Below are positions 17,720-26,605 of a stretch of DNA of 54,384 nucleotides, piece after piece. This DNA comes from Euryarchaeota archaeon UBA24. GTDB taxonomy: Archaea > Halobacteriota > Halobacteria > Halobacteriales > Hikarchaeaceae. Numbering within the stretch: position 1 is the first letter of the stretch; each line of letters starts with the position of its first letter. The translations under genes and the position numbers were made by a program. The notes below the pieces were generated by a model. The model did not search any database. It was not told where the DNA came from and was given only the letters and a program-made list of their open reading frames with translations. The stretch spans positions 1 through 54,384 of the forward strand of contig DASO01000014.1 of NCBI GenBank assembly GCA_002503845.1, read 5' to 3'.

Positions 17720-18421
17720 TCAAGATGAGATCAATGTCCCTATCATGAATAATAATAGTAACAGTCCTGCGAGTCCTGCAAAGAAAACGGCGATTCTAGA
17801 ACTCTTTGGTCCAGTTTCGGGTTCGCCCATGATAAAAGAATAGAGATCACTTGCAAAGACTATGAAGACAGTTAGTCCGGTTAGCAGAATCCCAACTGCT
17901 GCGAAAGCCCCACCTACGGATCCTCCAGGGAGATTGCTACCAAACTGATCGGAAGTTTCTCCTGTTTGAGAACCGCCAGCTGAAATGGATGCCCCGCCTT
18001 CTTGGACTACGACTTTTCCAACCATTTGGATGGTTTCATGAGGGATGCAAAAATAGCCATATTCGCCCTCTATTTCGAACGTGTAAGAATAAGAATCCCC
18101 ACCAGGAATGTCTCCAATAGGATATTTACTTCTTGCTTCACTTTCGGAAGAAAAATCTCCTGATGCCCAATAGGACGTGCCTTCAGGTAATTCATTTTCA
18201 TATGCAGATACAGAATGTCCCATTTTACCGATATTCAACCATCGTACTGTGTCACCTGGTGCGATGGTGATTACTTCAGGGTCATAGATCATATCGTCGG
18301 TCATGGCGACTATATGTGTTTGTGGAGTGGAGGAAGAGTCCTCTGCAGCCATTGCAACCGAAGAGGTGGAAAGTAGAGCAATAGAGCCGGTAGCAAATTG
18401 AATGAAATGCCGCCGAAGCAT
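17720..18421 (-). CDS. Tat-exported blue copper protein (halocyanin/plastocyanin type) with membrane anchor
   Basis: With the start at 18421 the protein (233 aa) begins with a twin-arginine signal (MLRRHFIQF, cleavage near AMA-AE at residue 25). A cupredoxin domain follows with type 1 copper ligands His69, Cys125, His128 and Met133. A Gly/Ser linker leads to two transmembrane helices at residues 165-230, tethering it to the outer face of the membrane as an electron carrier. An in-frame GTG at 18457 would put 12 residues ahead of the Tat signal and is rejected. It lies between carB and carA, convergent with carB by 9 bases. The redox partner is not in the window. Confidence 0.88.
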   Translation of the reverse strand: MLRRHFIQFATGSIALLSTSSVAMAAEDSSSTPQTHIVAMTDDMIYDPEVITIAPGDTVRWLNIGKMGHSVSAYENELPEGTSYWASGDFSSESEARSKYPIGDIPGGDSYSYTFEIEGEYGYFCIPHETIQMVGKVVVQEGGASISAGGSQTGETSDQFGSNLPGGSVGGAFAAVGILLTGLTVFIVFASDLYSFIMGEPETGPKSSRIAVFFAGLAGLLLLLFMIGTLISS

Positions 18422-18446
18422 ATAACAAATATCGGAAATCAAGTCC

Positions 18447-18453
18447 CATAAAG
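18447..18453 (-). promoter_or_regulatory. Possible TATA box of the blue copper protein gene
   Basis: On the minus strand TTTATGG lies 26-32 bases before the ATG at 18421, consistent with a leaderless start there. Confidence 0.35.
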
Positions 18454-18502
18454 GCACCGATACGAATGAATAGGGACAGGGAGCTTGGATAAATTGTTTT
18501 GG

Positions 18503-19534
18503 TTAGATTAGAGAAAGGACCTCGTCGAAAAAGTTTAGGGTATCATGAGGCCCAGGGTGGGCTTCGGGGTGATATTGTCGTGTTAGGATGGAGAGATCGG
18601 AGTTTACAAGGCCTTCGATGGTATCATCATTGACATTAAGTTGAGAAATGATGAGTTCTCCAGGGTCAGAAACGGTATACCCATGATTTTGAGTAGTCAT
18701 TACTACTTTATTAGTTGGAAGATCTAAAACGGGTTGGTTAACACCACGATGTCCAAATCTCATTTTTTCAGTAGTCCCCCCGAGAGCTAATGCAATTATC
18801 TGTTGTCCGAGACAGATTCCGGCAATGGGGAGTTCTCCAGAGAACTCATTTACGAGTGAAATTGCATCTGTAAAGTGTTCAGGGTTTCCAGGGCCATTTG
18901 AGATAAAAAGAAGATCTGGGTCGGCCTCGCGAACGATGGCTATGGTGGTATCATAGGGTAGAATCGTGAGACGTACATTGCGTTTTATAAATGAATCAAT
19001 AATTGATTTCTTAACACCGCAATCAATTAGACAGATATGTGGACCAGTGCCAGGGTGGGTAACTGGTTTTTTTACGCTGACTAAAGAGCCTATATCAGAA
19101 TGATCATCCATAGAAGGACAATTTTCTAATTCTTCAATTGCCGATTCAGGTGTTGCGTCTTTTCCGGAAGAAATTCCACACCGCATTGCACCGTGATCGC
19201 GGATAGCCATAACAAGTTCTCGGGTGTCGAGTGTATCGATCGCAGGGATAGATTCTGTAGATAACCACTTAGAAATAGAATCCGTGAGCTGTCGTGCTAT
19301 TATTGCACGGGGGTGAATCCGACTAGATTCAAGTCTATTGAGATTTACCCCGTAATTGCCAATCAGAGGATAGGCAAAAGTGAGAATTTGTTCTTCATAT
19401 GAGGGATCAGTTAAACTTTCTTCATATCCTGCATAAGAAGTCGTGAAAACCAGCTCTCCCCGTGCCAATCCAGGAGACCTAGAGCGTGCTTTTACTACAG
19501 CCCCAGTCTCTAAAGCTAGAAAAGCATCAGCCAT
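18503..19534 (-). CDS. carA: Carbamoyl-phosphate synthase small (glutaminase) subunit
   Basis: CarA hydrolyses glutamine and channels ammonia to CarB. The N-terminal CPSase domain (residues 1-135) is followed by a class I glutamine amidotransferase with the triad Cys241 (GICLGQQ), His322 and Glu324 (HPEAHPGP). Its length, 343 aa, is close to haloarchaeal enzymes. The ATG at 19534 places the family start MADAFLALETG. carA and carB are on opposite strands, separated by the copper protein gene, so they are not one operon. Confidence 0.95.
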   Translation of the reverse strand: MADAFLALETGAVVKARSRSPGLARGELVFTTSYAGYEESLTDPSYEEQILTFAYPLIGNYGVNLNRLESSRIHPRAIIARQLTDSISKWLSTESIPAIDTLDTRELVMAIRDHGAMRCGISSGKDATPESAIEELENCPSMDDHSDIGSLVSVKKPVTHPGTGPHICLIDCGVKKSIIDSFIKRNVRLTILPYDTTIAIVREADPDLLFISNGPGNPEHFTDAISLVNEFSGELPIAGICLGQQIIALALGGTTEKMRFGHRGVNQPVLDLPTNKVVMTTQNHGYTVSDPGELIISQLNVNDDTIEGLVNSDLSILTRQYHPEAHPGPHDTLNFFDEVLSLI

Positions 19535-19566
19535 TATAGTAATGAAAAGAGAGGAGACTTCATAAG

Positions 19567-19575
19567 GTTTTATAG
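19567..19575 (-). promoter_or_regulatory. Probable TATA box of carA
   Basis: On the minus strand CTATAAAAC lies 33-41 bases before the carA ATG, giving a short leader. Confidence 0.5.
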
Positions 19576-19648
19576 TTAGAGTTGAGGGGAAAGATAAACT
19601 CTTTTAGATTTCGAAGAATGTATCAAGTATGTCGTCTTTAATGCATAT

Positions 19649-20215
19649 ATGAGTCGAGAAGAGAATGAAGTTCAAGGAGCTAAACAAAATGTTGTAGCGG
19701 TTGATTCGAATGATATGGAACAACGGGTTGTAGATCGATTGGAAGCCCATACGGGTGATGGTATACGCCATCGTGCTTTTACATGCCTTCTATTCGATGA
19801 GCAGCGGAGATTGATGCTGGCTCAGAGAAGTCCATCAAAGAGATTATGGGGAGGATACTGGGACGGGACTGTTGCATCACACCCTAAGCCAGATGAAAGT
19901 CAAGTAGAAGCAACACAAAACCGTCTAGAGGTTGAGTTAGGCATCAAGCCGAACCAATATGAAAATTTAACAGTGACAGATAAATTTGAGTATAAAAGTT
20001 ATTACATGAATGCGGGTTTGGAATGGGAGGTTTGCACAGTATTGGAGGCCACGTTAGTAGATACAAAAGTAAATCCTGATCCAGAAGAGATAGCAGGAAT
20101 ACTATGGGTAGATTATGAAGATATGCAACTCAATCCTGTGCACTATCGTCAATTGGATTTATGCCCATGGTTAGAAATTGCAATGTATAGAGATTTTCAC
20201 AAGATAGGGGAATGA
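19649..20215 (+). CDS. idi: Isopentenyl-diphosphate delta-isomerase, type 1 (Nudix)
   Basis: Idi interconverts isopentenyl and dimethylallyl diphosphate, supplying the starter for archaeal lipids and polyprenols. The 188-aa protein has the type 1 signatures: RAFTCLLFD, RSPSKRLWGGYWDGTVASHP, a Nudix-like helix (EATQNRLEVELGI), and the paired glutamates in LEWEVC. The segment corresponding to SVCGHP of the E. coli enzyme reads TVASHP, so the catalytic cysteine is Ala; haloarchaeal homologues appear similar. The final four bases overlap the moaB start (ATGA). Confidence 0.92.
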   Translation: MSREENEVQGAKQNVVAVDSNDMEQRVVDRLEAHTGDGIRHRAFTCLLFDEQRRLMLAQRSPSKRLWGGYWDGTVASHPKPDESQVEATQNRLEVELGIKPNQYENLTVTDKFEYKSYYMNAGLEWEVCTVLEATLVDTKVNPDPEEIAGILWVDYEDMQLNPVHYRQLDLCPWLEIAMYRDFHKIGE

Positions 20216-20763
20216 AAATGGATGGGAATGGAGATATTGGGGAAATAGAGGGGGGCCCAAGTTGCGGGCATATTGGCGAATTTAATAGGTTAAAGATAGC
20301 AATCGTTACGGTATCGACAACACGGTCAGATAGCACAGATAAGAGTGGGAAAATAATAGCAGAAATGATCGAATCGGCGGGGCATGAAAATGCCGTTCAA
20401 AAAGTTGTTAAAGATGACTATGAAGAGATTAGCAGTTATATAAAAAATTTAGTAGATAGGGAGGACATAGATCTAATTATCACCACAGGAGGAACGGGGG
20501 CAACTCCAGATGACGTTACAGTCGAAGCAATTTCACCAATGATAGAAAAGGAACTCCCAGGATTTGGAGAGCTATTTCGACAATTATCCTATGAAGAGAT
20601 AGGGCCCCTTTCGATCGCTAGTAGGTCGATGGCAGGAATAGCAAAATATACCCCAATATTTTGTTTACCAGGTAGTTCGAATGCTGTTAAATTGGGAGTG
20701 GGAAAAATTATTTTACCTGTTTGTGGCCATACGGTTGAACAAGCATGTCGCGGGAAAAAATAG
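20212..20763 (+). CDS. moaB: Molybdenum cofactor biosynthesis protein MoaB/MogA family
   Basis: MoaB/MogA adenylates molybdopterin before metal insertion. The 183-aa protein has the family core TTGGTGATPDDVTVEA and the C-terminal PIFCLPGSSNAV. About 25 Gly/Glu-rich residues precede the first strand (LKIAIVTVSTT). Its ATG overlaps the idi stop by four bases, so the two are translationally coupled although functionally unrelated. The only molybdopterin enzyme in the window is the hydroxylase-type subunit at 33201-35522. Confidence 0.92.
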   Translation: MKMDGNGDIGEIEGGPSCGHIGEFNRLKIAIVTVSTTRSDSTDKSGKIIAEMIESAGHENAVQKVVKDDYEEISSYIKNLVDREDIDLIITTGGTGATPDDVTVEAISPMIEKELPGFGELFRQLSYEEIGPLSIASRSMAGIAKYTPIFCLPGSSNAVKLGVGKIILPVCGHTVEQACRGKK

Positions 20764-20769
20764 GGAAAA

Positions 20770-21096
20770 TCAAGAAAATAAATTCGAGATTTCTTCGGCT
20801 ACTAGATCGGGGGGAAATAGCTGAGGATCCAATGCAAAGTCAATTTGCGGCCTCAAAAAGTCAGATAATTCGTCTTTGGAATATACGATCGTTTTGATAT
20901 CTGGATTGAGTTCCCTGCACAGCAAGATGCCAGTAGGATCACTGGTATCAGTTATAACTAACAGATCCGCATCCAAAATTAGATCTGCAGGAGGGGCATA
21001 AACGTCTCCGGATGTAGGCATTTCCTCAATTTCAAAGCCTTGGTTAGATAAGGAAAATGATAAATCCCCACCACTTCCAAAAAAGATAATTTTCAT
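20770..21096 (-). CDS. Small Rossmann-like protein downstream of pyrG (haloarchaeal family, possibly DUF7126)
   Basis: The 108-aa protein begins MKIIFFGSGGD and alternates beta strands and helices (ADLLVITDTSDPTGILLCREL, then IKTIVYSKDEL). It resembles the first half of a TrkA-N type Rossmann domain, though without the full GxGxxG. Haloarchaea have the same kind of gene directly after pyrG (DUF7126 as I recall). I take the ATG at 21096, five bases after the pyrG stop; an in-frame GTG at 21105 would overlap the stop and add three residues. Function unknown; the constant pairing suggests a link to CTP synthesis. Confidence 0.78.
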   Translation of the reverse strand: MKIIFFGSGGDLSFSLSNQGFEIEEMPTSGDVYAPPADLILDADLLVITDTSDPTGILLCRELNPDIKTIVYSKDELSDFLRPQIDFALDPQLFPPDLVAEEISNLFS

Positions 21097-21101
21097 TTTT
21101 T

Positions 21102-22748
21102 TCACTCCGAAATTTTAGGATTTTTATTGTTGGAGGAAGAATGGGAAAGTGCAGCTTTGACTAGACCTAAGAAAGGAGGACTTGGATGAGTCGGGCGCGA
21201 AGTGAACTCGGGATGAAATTGAGTTCCGAAGAAATAGGGATGCTCTGGGATTTCCAATATTTCCATTCGGGGGCCAGATTTTCCCGTAAATTTTAATCCA
21301 GCCTTTTCAAGTGAATCTATATAATCTGGATTGACTTCATAGCGATGGCGATGGCGCTCAAGACACTGGTTTTCACCGTACAAAGAATGAGCAAGAGTAT
21401 TTTTATCAATTTGTGTTTCGAGTTCCCCAAGTCTCATTGTTCCACCCAGTTCATTGATATCATGTTGACTAGGTAATAGGTCGATTACAGGGTGCGGGGT
21501 TTCGGGATAGATCTCGGAAGAATGAGCATCTTTTAGATTCAAAATATTTTGAGCATATTCTACAACGGCTAATTGAAACCCTAGACAGAGACCAAGATAT
21601 GGGATGCCTGTTTCCCTAGCATAACGAACTGCATTTATTTTCCCAGGGGTCCCTCGAGAACCAAATCCGCCCGGAATAACAATACCATCTGGTTTTATTT
21701 CAGAGAGAGGAGAGAAGTCACCATCGTCGAGTGTTTCAGAATGGACCCAGAAAGTATTGACTTCAATGCCATCGGGGAGGCCTGCATGTTTGAGGGCTTC
21801 ATATACAGAAATATAAGCATCTTCAAATCCGTATTTCCCTACCAATGCTATGTTGACTTTATTATGTTTGGGGGCAGTTACGGACTCGCGCCAAGTAGTA
21901 TCCCTATTAGGAAATGGAACGGCTCTATCGAGTAAATTCAATTGTTCCATGACATATTCATCAAGGGATTCTTCTTCAAGAGACATGGGGAGGTGGTATA
22001 TATTGTCGAGATCTGGATTAGAAAACACAGCTTCAGTGGGAACGTCGCAAAAGAGAGCTATTTTTTCACGTACATCGTCATCTAGAGGCCTGGTAGATCG
22101 CCCCACGATTAAGTTGGGCTGAATACCAATTGATCGGAGTTCTTTTACGGAGTGTTGAGTTGGTTTTGTTTTTGGTTCTTCATTTTTAGAATGAGGAATC
22201 AGAGTGACATGGATGAACAAAACACAATTGTCGGGTTCTTCGTGGGAAAGTTGTCGAAGTGCCTCTAGGAAAGGCATACTTTCTATATCCCCAACAGTTC
22301 CACCAACCTCCACTATGCAAATATCGTGTCCTTTTGCTACATATCTAATTCTTCGTTTTATGTCATCAGTTATGTGAGGAATGATCTGAACTGTTTTCCC
22401 CAAATAATCTCCAGTTCTTTCACGTTCGATTACATGCTGATAGATTTTACCAGTGGTGATATTGTGGTCGCTGGTCATGTCGATTCCAAGAAAACGTTCG
22501 TAGTTACCTAAATCTAGATCGACTTCTGCCCCATCTTTGAGTACATACACCTCCCCATGCTGATAGGGGTTCATCGTCCCAGCATCAACATTAAGATAGG
22601 GGTCTATTTTAACGGCAGTGATAGTGAAACCAGCATTTGAAAGTAAACGCCCTACACTAGCGGCTGTGACACCTTTTCCCAATCCTGACATAACCCCTCC
22701 GGTAACAAAAATAAACTTAGAATTTGACGAAGAATCGGTTTTCGGCAT
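21102..22748 (-). CDS. pyrG: CTP synthase
   Basis: PyrG aminates UTP to CTP using glutamine and ATP. The 548-aa protein starts with the synthetase domain ([21 protein letters not shown]), followed from about residue 290 by a class I glutamine amidotransferase with the nucleophile in LGLCLGFQ and the His-Glu pair in HPEFTSRP. Length is normal. It lies between thrS (upstream on the same strand, 53 bases) and the small Rossmann-like gene, and forms part of the pyrimidine set with carA/carB and cmk. Confidence 0.96.
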   Translation of the reverse strand: MPKTDSSSNSKFIFVTGGVMSGLGKGVTAASVGRLLSNAGFTITAVKIDPYLNVDAGTMNPYQHGEVYVLKDGAEVDLDLGNYERFLGIDMTSDHNITTGKIYQHVIERERTGDYLGKTVQIIPHITDDIKRRIRYVAKGHDICIVEVGGTVGDIESMPFLEALRQLSHEEPDNCVLFIHVTLIPHSKNEEPKTKPTQHSVKELRSIGIQPNLIVGRSTRPLDDDVREKIALFCDVPTEAVFSNPDLDNIYHLPMSLEEESLDEYVMEQLNLLDRAVPFPNRDTTWRESVTAPKHNKVNIALVGKYGFEDAYISVYEALKHAGLPDGIEVNTFWVHSETLDDGDFSPLSEIKPDGIVIPGGFGSRGTPGKINAVRYARETGIPYLGLCLGFQLAVVEYAQNILNLKDAHSSEIYPETPHPVIDLLPSQHDINELGGTMRLGELETQIDKNTLAHSLYGENQCLERHRHRYEVNPDYIDSLEKAGLKFTGKSGPRMEILEIPEHPYFFGTQFHPEFTSRPTHPSPPFLGLVKAALSHSSSNNKNPKISE

Positions 22749-22801
22749 AATAATTGTGCGCCGCCATACTTGAAAACGATTTCGAATAGAATAAAAATGG
22801 A

Positions 22802-24739
22802 TTATTGGAGGAAATCGGGTTCGATCCGCTTTTCCTGGTACTCATTAACAAGGTGAGTTGTGAAATCAGATAATTTTACTCCGGATTTTTCGGACTGATT
22901 TCGGTCGCGGATAGAAATTGAATTTTGTTTTTGTTCAGCTTCTCCAAGGATTACCATATAGGGAATTCTATCGTTGTGGGCAGCTCTAATTTTCTTCCCG
23001 ATTGTCCACGCTCTATCATCGATCGAGACTCTAAAAGAAGATAATTCAGCGGCTATTTTTTGTGCGTAGTCTAAATTATCATCGGTGATGGGTAAAATGC
23101 GAATTTGTTGGGGTGCCAACCACAGAGGGAATTTCCCATTGAAATGTTCAATTAGAATCATAAAAAATCGCTCATAGCTACCATATAACGCTCGATGGAT
23201 CATCACAGGACGGTGTTGAGTATTATCGGTGCCAACGTAGCTCAAATCAAAACGTTCTGGCATAGTGAAATCTAGTTGGACAGTGGGGCCGTCCCAAGAT
23301 CTTCCAAGTGCGTCTTGGAATGCGAAATCTATCTTTGGCCCATAAAATGCACCATCCCCATCATTTACCGTGTAAGCAAGACCAGAATTGTCAAGTACAG
23401 ATTTGAGTTGGGTTTCTGCTTTTTCCCATATTTCCAAACTCCCTTCATATTTTTCGGGCCTTGTTGCGAGGAAAATTTTAAAGTCAAGGTTGAATGTTTT
23501 GAGCACTTCGAGAATTAGATTTAAAACCCCATTGACTTCGGTTTCGATTTGGTCGGGGCGAATGAAGAGATGCCCATCGTCGATGGTAAATGCCCATAAT
23601 CTAGATAGCCCGGATAATTCACCACGTTGTTCTTTTCGGTATACTTTTCCATTTTCAAAATATCGAACCGGTAAATCGCGGTAACTTCTTTTTTGTTGAT
23701 TAAAGATGGTTGCATGACCAGGACAATTCATAGGTTTGAGACCAAATTCTTCATCACCAACTTCGAAGATAAACATATCATCTTGGTAGTTATCATAATG
23801 GCCTGATTGTTTCCACAGTTCTGTTTTAAATAAGTGGGGCGTTTCGGTTGGTTCATAACCAGAGTTGATATTTAGAGAATCGACATATGAAGATAACTCC
23901 CTGAGAACATAGGCCCCATTGGGGTGGAAAAGAGGAAGTCCGGGTCCAGTTATTTCGGGTATGGAAAATAGATCGAGTTCTTGTCCAAGTTTTCGATGGT
24001 CTCGTTCTTTTGCGAGTTCGCGAAGGGTGAGGAATTCTTCAAGATCAGATTGGGATTTGAAAGCAGTCCCGTAGACGCGGGTGAGAGTTTGATTGTCAGA
24101 GTCCCCCCTCCAGTAAGCGGCAGATATATCTAACAAATGGATGGCTTTCACCTTGCCTGTAGAGGATACATGGGGACCTTTACAAAGATCTTTCCAGGTG
24201 TCTTGGGTGTAAAATGATACATTTTCTGATTCAGCGGCTTCGTTTTGGAGAATATCTAATTTAAAGGAATTAGTGGAATAGAACTTTTCTGCCTCCTCCC
24301 GGGGAGCATCAGTCCGGAGGATCTCATAATCAGATTTAATGATTTTTTTCATCTCAGATTCTATTTCGGGGAGATTTTCTTTGGTAATCGAGATTCCATC
24401 AAAATCATAGTAAAATCCGGTGTCAATAGGAGGTCCTATTGCCAAATTTACATCAGGATATAATCGGGAGAGTGCTTGTGCAAATATATGGGCAGCAGAA
24501 TGGCGAAGAACAGTGAGATATTGGTCTGATTTTTCAGTTACGATAGAGATCTGATCGTTGTCAGATACAGGAGTATAAAGATCTACTAGCTCGTCGTTGA
24601 TGATTCCTGCAACAGCGGATTTTCCCAGGCCAGGGCCTATTTCATATGCAACATTCGAAATGGTTGAACCCAGGGGGATTGATAATTTTGCACCATCAGG
24701 AAGTATCACAGTGATATCTTTTGGTTGGGTTTGGGACAT
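22802..24739 (-). CDS. thrS: Threonyl-tRNA synthetase, bacterial type
   Basis: The 645-aa enzyme has a TGS domain at residues 8-68. The bacterial N2 editing domain comes next, with HSAAH near residues 79-83 and the second metal/editing motif CKGPH near 187-191. The class II catalytic core has the zinc cysteine in MNCPGH, motif 2 around [13 protein letters not shown] and motif 3 near the end. A C-terminal anticodon-binding domain completes it. Most archaea have a different D-aminoacyl-deacylase-like editing domain; the bacterial-type enzyme is what haloarchaea use, so this supports the affinity of the window and points to an old transfer from bacteria. Confidence 0.95.
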   Translation of the reverse strand: MSQTQPKDITVILPDGAKLSIPLGSTISNVAYEIGPGLGKSAVAGIINDELVDLYTPVSDNDQISIVTEKSDQYLTVLRHSAAHIFAQALSRLYPDVNLAIGPPIDTGFYYDFDGISITKENLPEIESEMKKIIKSDYEILRTDAPREEAEKFYSTNSFKLDILQNEAAESENVSFYTQDTWKDLCKGPHVSSTGKVKAIHLLDISAAYWRGDSDNQTLTRVYGTAFKSQSDLEEFLTLRELAKERDHRKLGQELDLFSIPEITGPGLPLFHPNGAYVLRELSSYVDSLNINSGYEPTETPHLFKTELWKQSGHYDNYQDDMFIFEVGDEEFGLKPMNCPGHATIFNQQKRSYRDLPVRYFENGKVYRKEQRGELSGLSRLWAFTIDDGHLFIRPDQIETEVNGVLNLILEVLKTFNLDFKIFLATRPEKYEGSLEIWEKAETQLKSVLDNSGLAYTVNDGDGAFYGPKIDFAFQDALGRSWDGPTVQLDFTMPERFDLSYVGTDNTQHRPVMIHRALYGSYERFFMILIEHFNGKFPLWLAPQQIRILPITDDNLDYAQKIAAELSSFRVSIDDRAWTIGKKIRAAHNDRIPYMVILGEAEQKQNSISIRDRNQSEKSGVKLSDFTTHLVNEYQEKRIEPDFLQ

Positions 24740-24863
24740 GGGGATTTTTATATTTGTGTAAGAATAACTGGGTTGGGTATAGATAGATTAGATCGTACAA
24801 CCATATTAACAAATGGTAATAAGAGATATAAATCGGTTAGGCTTTTTGTAATACGGGTTATAT
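24740..24863. other. Intergenic gap between thrS and herA
   Basis: This 124-base AT-rich gap lies between two minus-strand genes and should hold the thrS promoter; on the minus strand AAATATAAAAAT sits only about 10 bases before the ATG, too close to be a standard TATA box. I see no RNA element, hairpin T-box or terminator that I would call. Confidence 0.3.
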
Positions 24864-26570
24864 TCACCGTCCATGGCGGACTAGACAGCGAGATAGTCCG
24901 GTTACTTCAGTGGGGTCGCAATAGTCAGGGGAATGAATAACCATATTTCCACGAGTGAGATTGGGAACTTTCCACTTTAACCTAGCAGGTAGATTTAAGC
25001 ATCGGATGGCTGACTCTTCGCTGAGGTTTAAGATGACTTTGGTTTTAATTTGACTAAGGATATCAGCGTCTATATCATGAGGATCTTGTGTGACCAGAAA
25101 AAGCCCAAGTAGTTCTTTCCTTCCCTGTTTTGCCACATTGATAAATTTATCAATGAGAAGGTCTTCTTGTTGTGTCTCGGTGTTTCCTCGGGAGAGGAAA
25201 TTGTGTGCTTCGTCCATAGAAATCAGTAGAGGTATATTTTTGATGTGCTCATAGTCAGGGGACTCGGTCATTTTATTATCCACTAACAAACTAGAAAGTG
25301 CCAACACCACGAAGGCCGCGTCTCGGTGATTATTAATGTGGGATGTAGGCACTATAGATAATTGCCCGGGCACGATGAACTTCTCAATTAGGTCAGTGAT
25401 AGGGGGAGAATTTGAGTCAAAAAATACATTAGAAAAACCTACTACTTTTCGTTTGATTGCGTCGAAAGTTGCGAGGGGTATGTCCTTAGGATCAGTATAA
25501 TTAGTTTTGTTTTGATCAAGAAATTCTAAGAAATTGGAATAAGTGCACTCGTCTTCTTTTGTTTGGTTGAAGAAATCAGGTAATAGATGGTTATCTAACC
25601 CTGCTTTTTGCGGGTCAGTGAGACCACTACGAGAAATGAGCCAAGGGTTTGTTTCTACAAGGGAAAAGGGAATGCTGAAAGTGATTGTTTCCGCCTCATG
25701 ATATTTGGATTCATATTTTGTGCCTTTAATGGAAGGTGCAAACACTATAGTTTTGTCGTGTTTGTTAAATAGAATTTGATTGTCTTCATAGTACGTTTTA
25801 TCGTCTTCGGTTAGATCGCCTCCATCATGATACATTTGAGCATATTCATCTTGGGGATCGAATTGAACAATGGCTAATTTTTTGAAGGATTCATTGATTT
25901 TGTAAGTCCGTCCATTCTTAGAGTCCCCTAGACACTGGCGGAGGATATTTTTGGTTGCTTGTGTTTTTCCAGATCCGGTTCCCCCTGCTACAAGTACATG
26001 GGTAAAAATGAGAGGTACATCAGCCACTCTATCTTTAAATCGATACGGAATTTTACGTCCAGGAGGTGAATTTGATATATGTCCAACGAAAATGTCTTCT
26101 AATTTTTGAGAAAGTTTGAGGCCAATTGTTATTGTCTTTTCATCGGCTCTGTAAATCCTAGATGCAGGTCTTGGAAGTCTATTTGGAGATTTCCTATTGT
26201 TTTTATGAATGATAGAAAGTGGGAGGAGTTTTGCTATGAAATTATAATCAATATCTTGAATGATTTTATTACTTTGGTTGATCAACTCCTCTGCCAGAAG
26301 GTTTGAGGTATCATAAGTACCAAACTCGTGAGGGAACTCATTATGGTAGGAGAGCTCGATGGCTTCACAAAGAAGGTTTTCATCCAAGTTTCCTTCGGAA
26401 TCGAAAAATGGAATTCGGAAATATTCTCCTAAACGAAAGGATTCCCTTTCTGCTAAAGCTATGAGACCATAAAGCGAGGCGTCTTTTGGATCTTGACCTA
26501 TAGAAAGTCCACTATCGGTGGAAGTCAAAAGGCCTACTATTGTGTCATCAAGTTGAGATTCCAAGTCCAT
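24864..26570 (-). CDS. herA: HerA-family DNA helicase/translocase ATPase
   Basis: HerA is a hexameric DNA pump that works with the NurA nuclease to resect DNA ends. The 568-aa protein has a variable N-terminal region (1-140), a short beta-barrel-like stretch, a Walker A motif GGTGSGKT at residues 196-203, and a Walker B LLISMDEAHNF near residue 465 with the FtsK/HerA arrangement. The end (TKVILNLSEESAIRCLNLPARL) matches the HerA arginine-finger region in position. It follows nurA on the same strand by 35 bases. No archaeal mre11 or rad50 is in the window. Confidence 0.85.
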   Translation of the reverse strand: MDLESQLDDTIVGLLTSTDSGLSIGQDPKDASLYGLIALAERESFRLGEYFRIPFFDSEGNLDENLLCEAIELSYHNEFPHEFGTYDTSNLLAEELINQSNKIIQDIDYNFIAKLLPLSIIHKNNRKSPNRLPRPASRIYRADEKTITIGLKLSQKLEDIFVGHISNSPPGRKIPYRFKDRVADVPLIFTHVLVAGGTGSGKTQATKNILRQCLGDSKNGRTYKINESFKKLAIVQFDPQDEYAQMYHDGGDLTEDDKTYYEDNQILFNKHDKTIVFAPSIKGTKYESKYHEAETITFSIPFSLVETNPWLISRSGLTDPQKAGLDNHLLPDFFNQTKEDECTYSNFLEFLDQNKTNYTDPKDIPLATFDAIKRKVVGFSNVFFDSNSPPITDLIEKFIVPGQLSIVPTSHINNHRDAAFVVLALSSLLVDNKMTESPDYEHIKNIPLLISMDEAHNFLSRGNTETQQEDLLIDKFINVAKQGRKELLGLFLVTQDPHDIDADILSQIKTKVILNLSEESAIRCLNLPARLKWKVPNLTRGNMVIHSPDYCDPTEVTGLSRCLVRHGR

Positions 26571-26605
26571 ATGATGATAGCATATGACCCTCAGAGATAT
26601 AATAC

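Noticed and set aside
22800..22830. T-loop-like GGTTCGATCC suggesting a tRNA
   Set aside because: It lies in the thrS coding end and no acceptor or anticodon stem can be drawn around it.
24725..24940. 71-aa plus-strand frame between thrS and herA
   Set aside because: It overlaps the starts/ends of both real genes on the opposite strand and has an unbiased composition.
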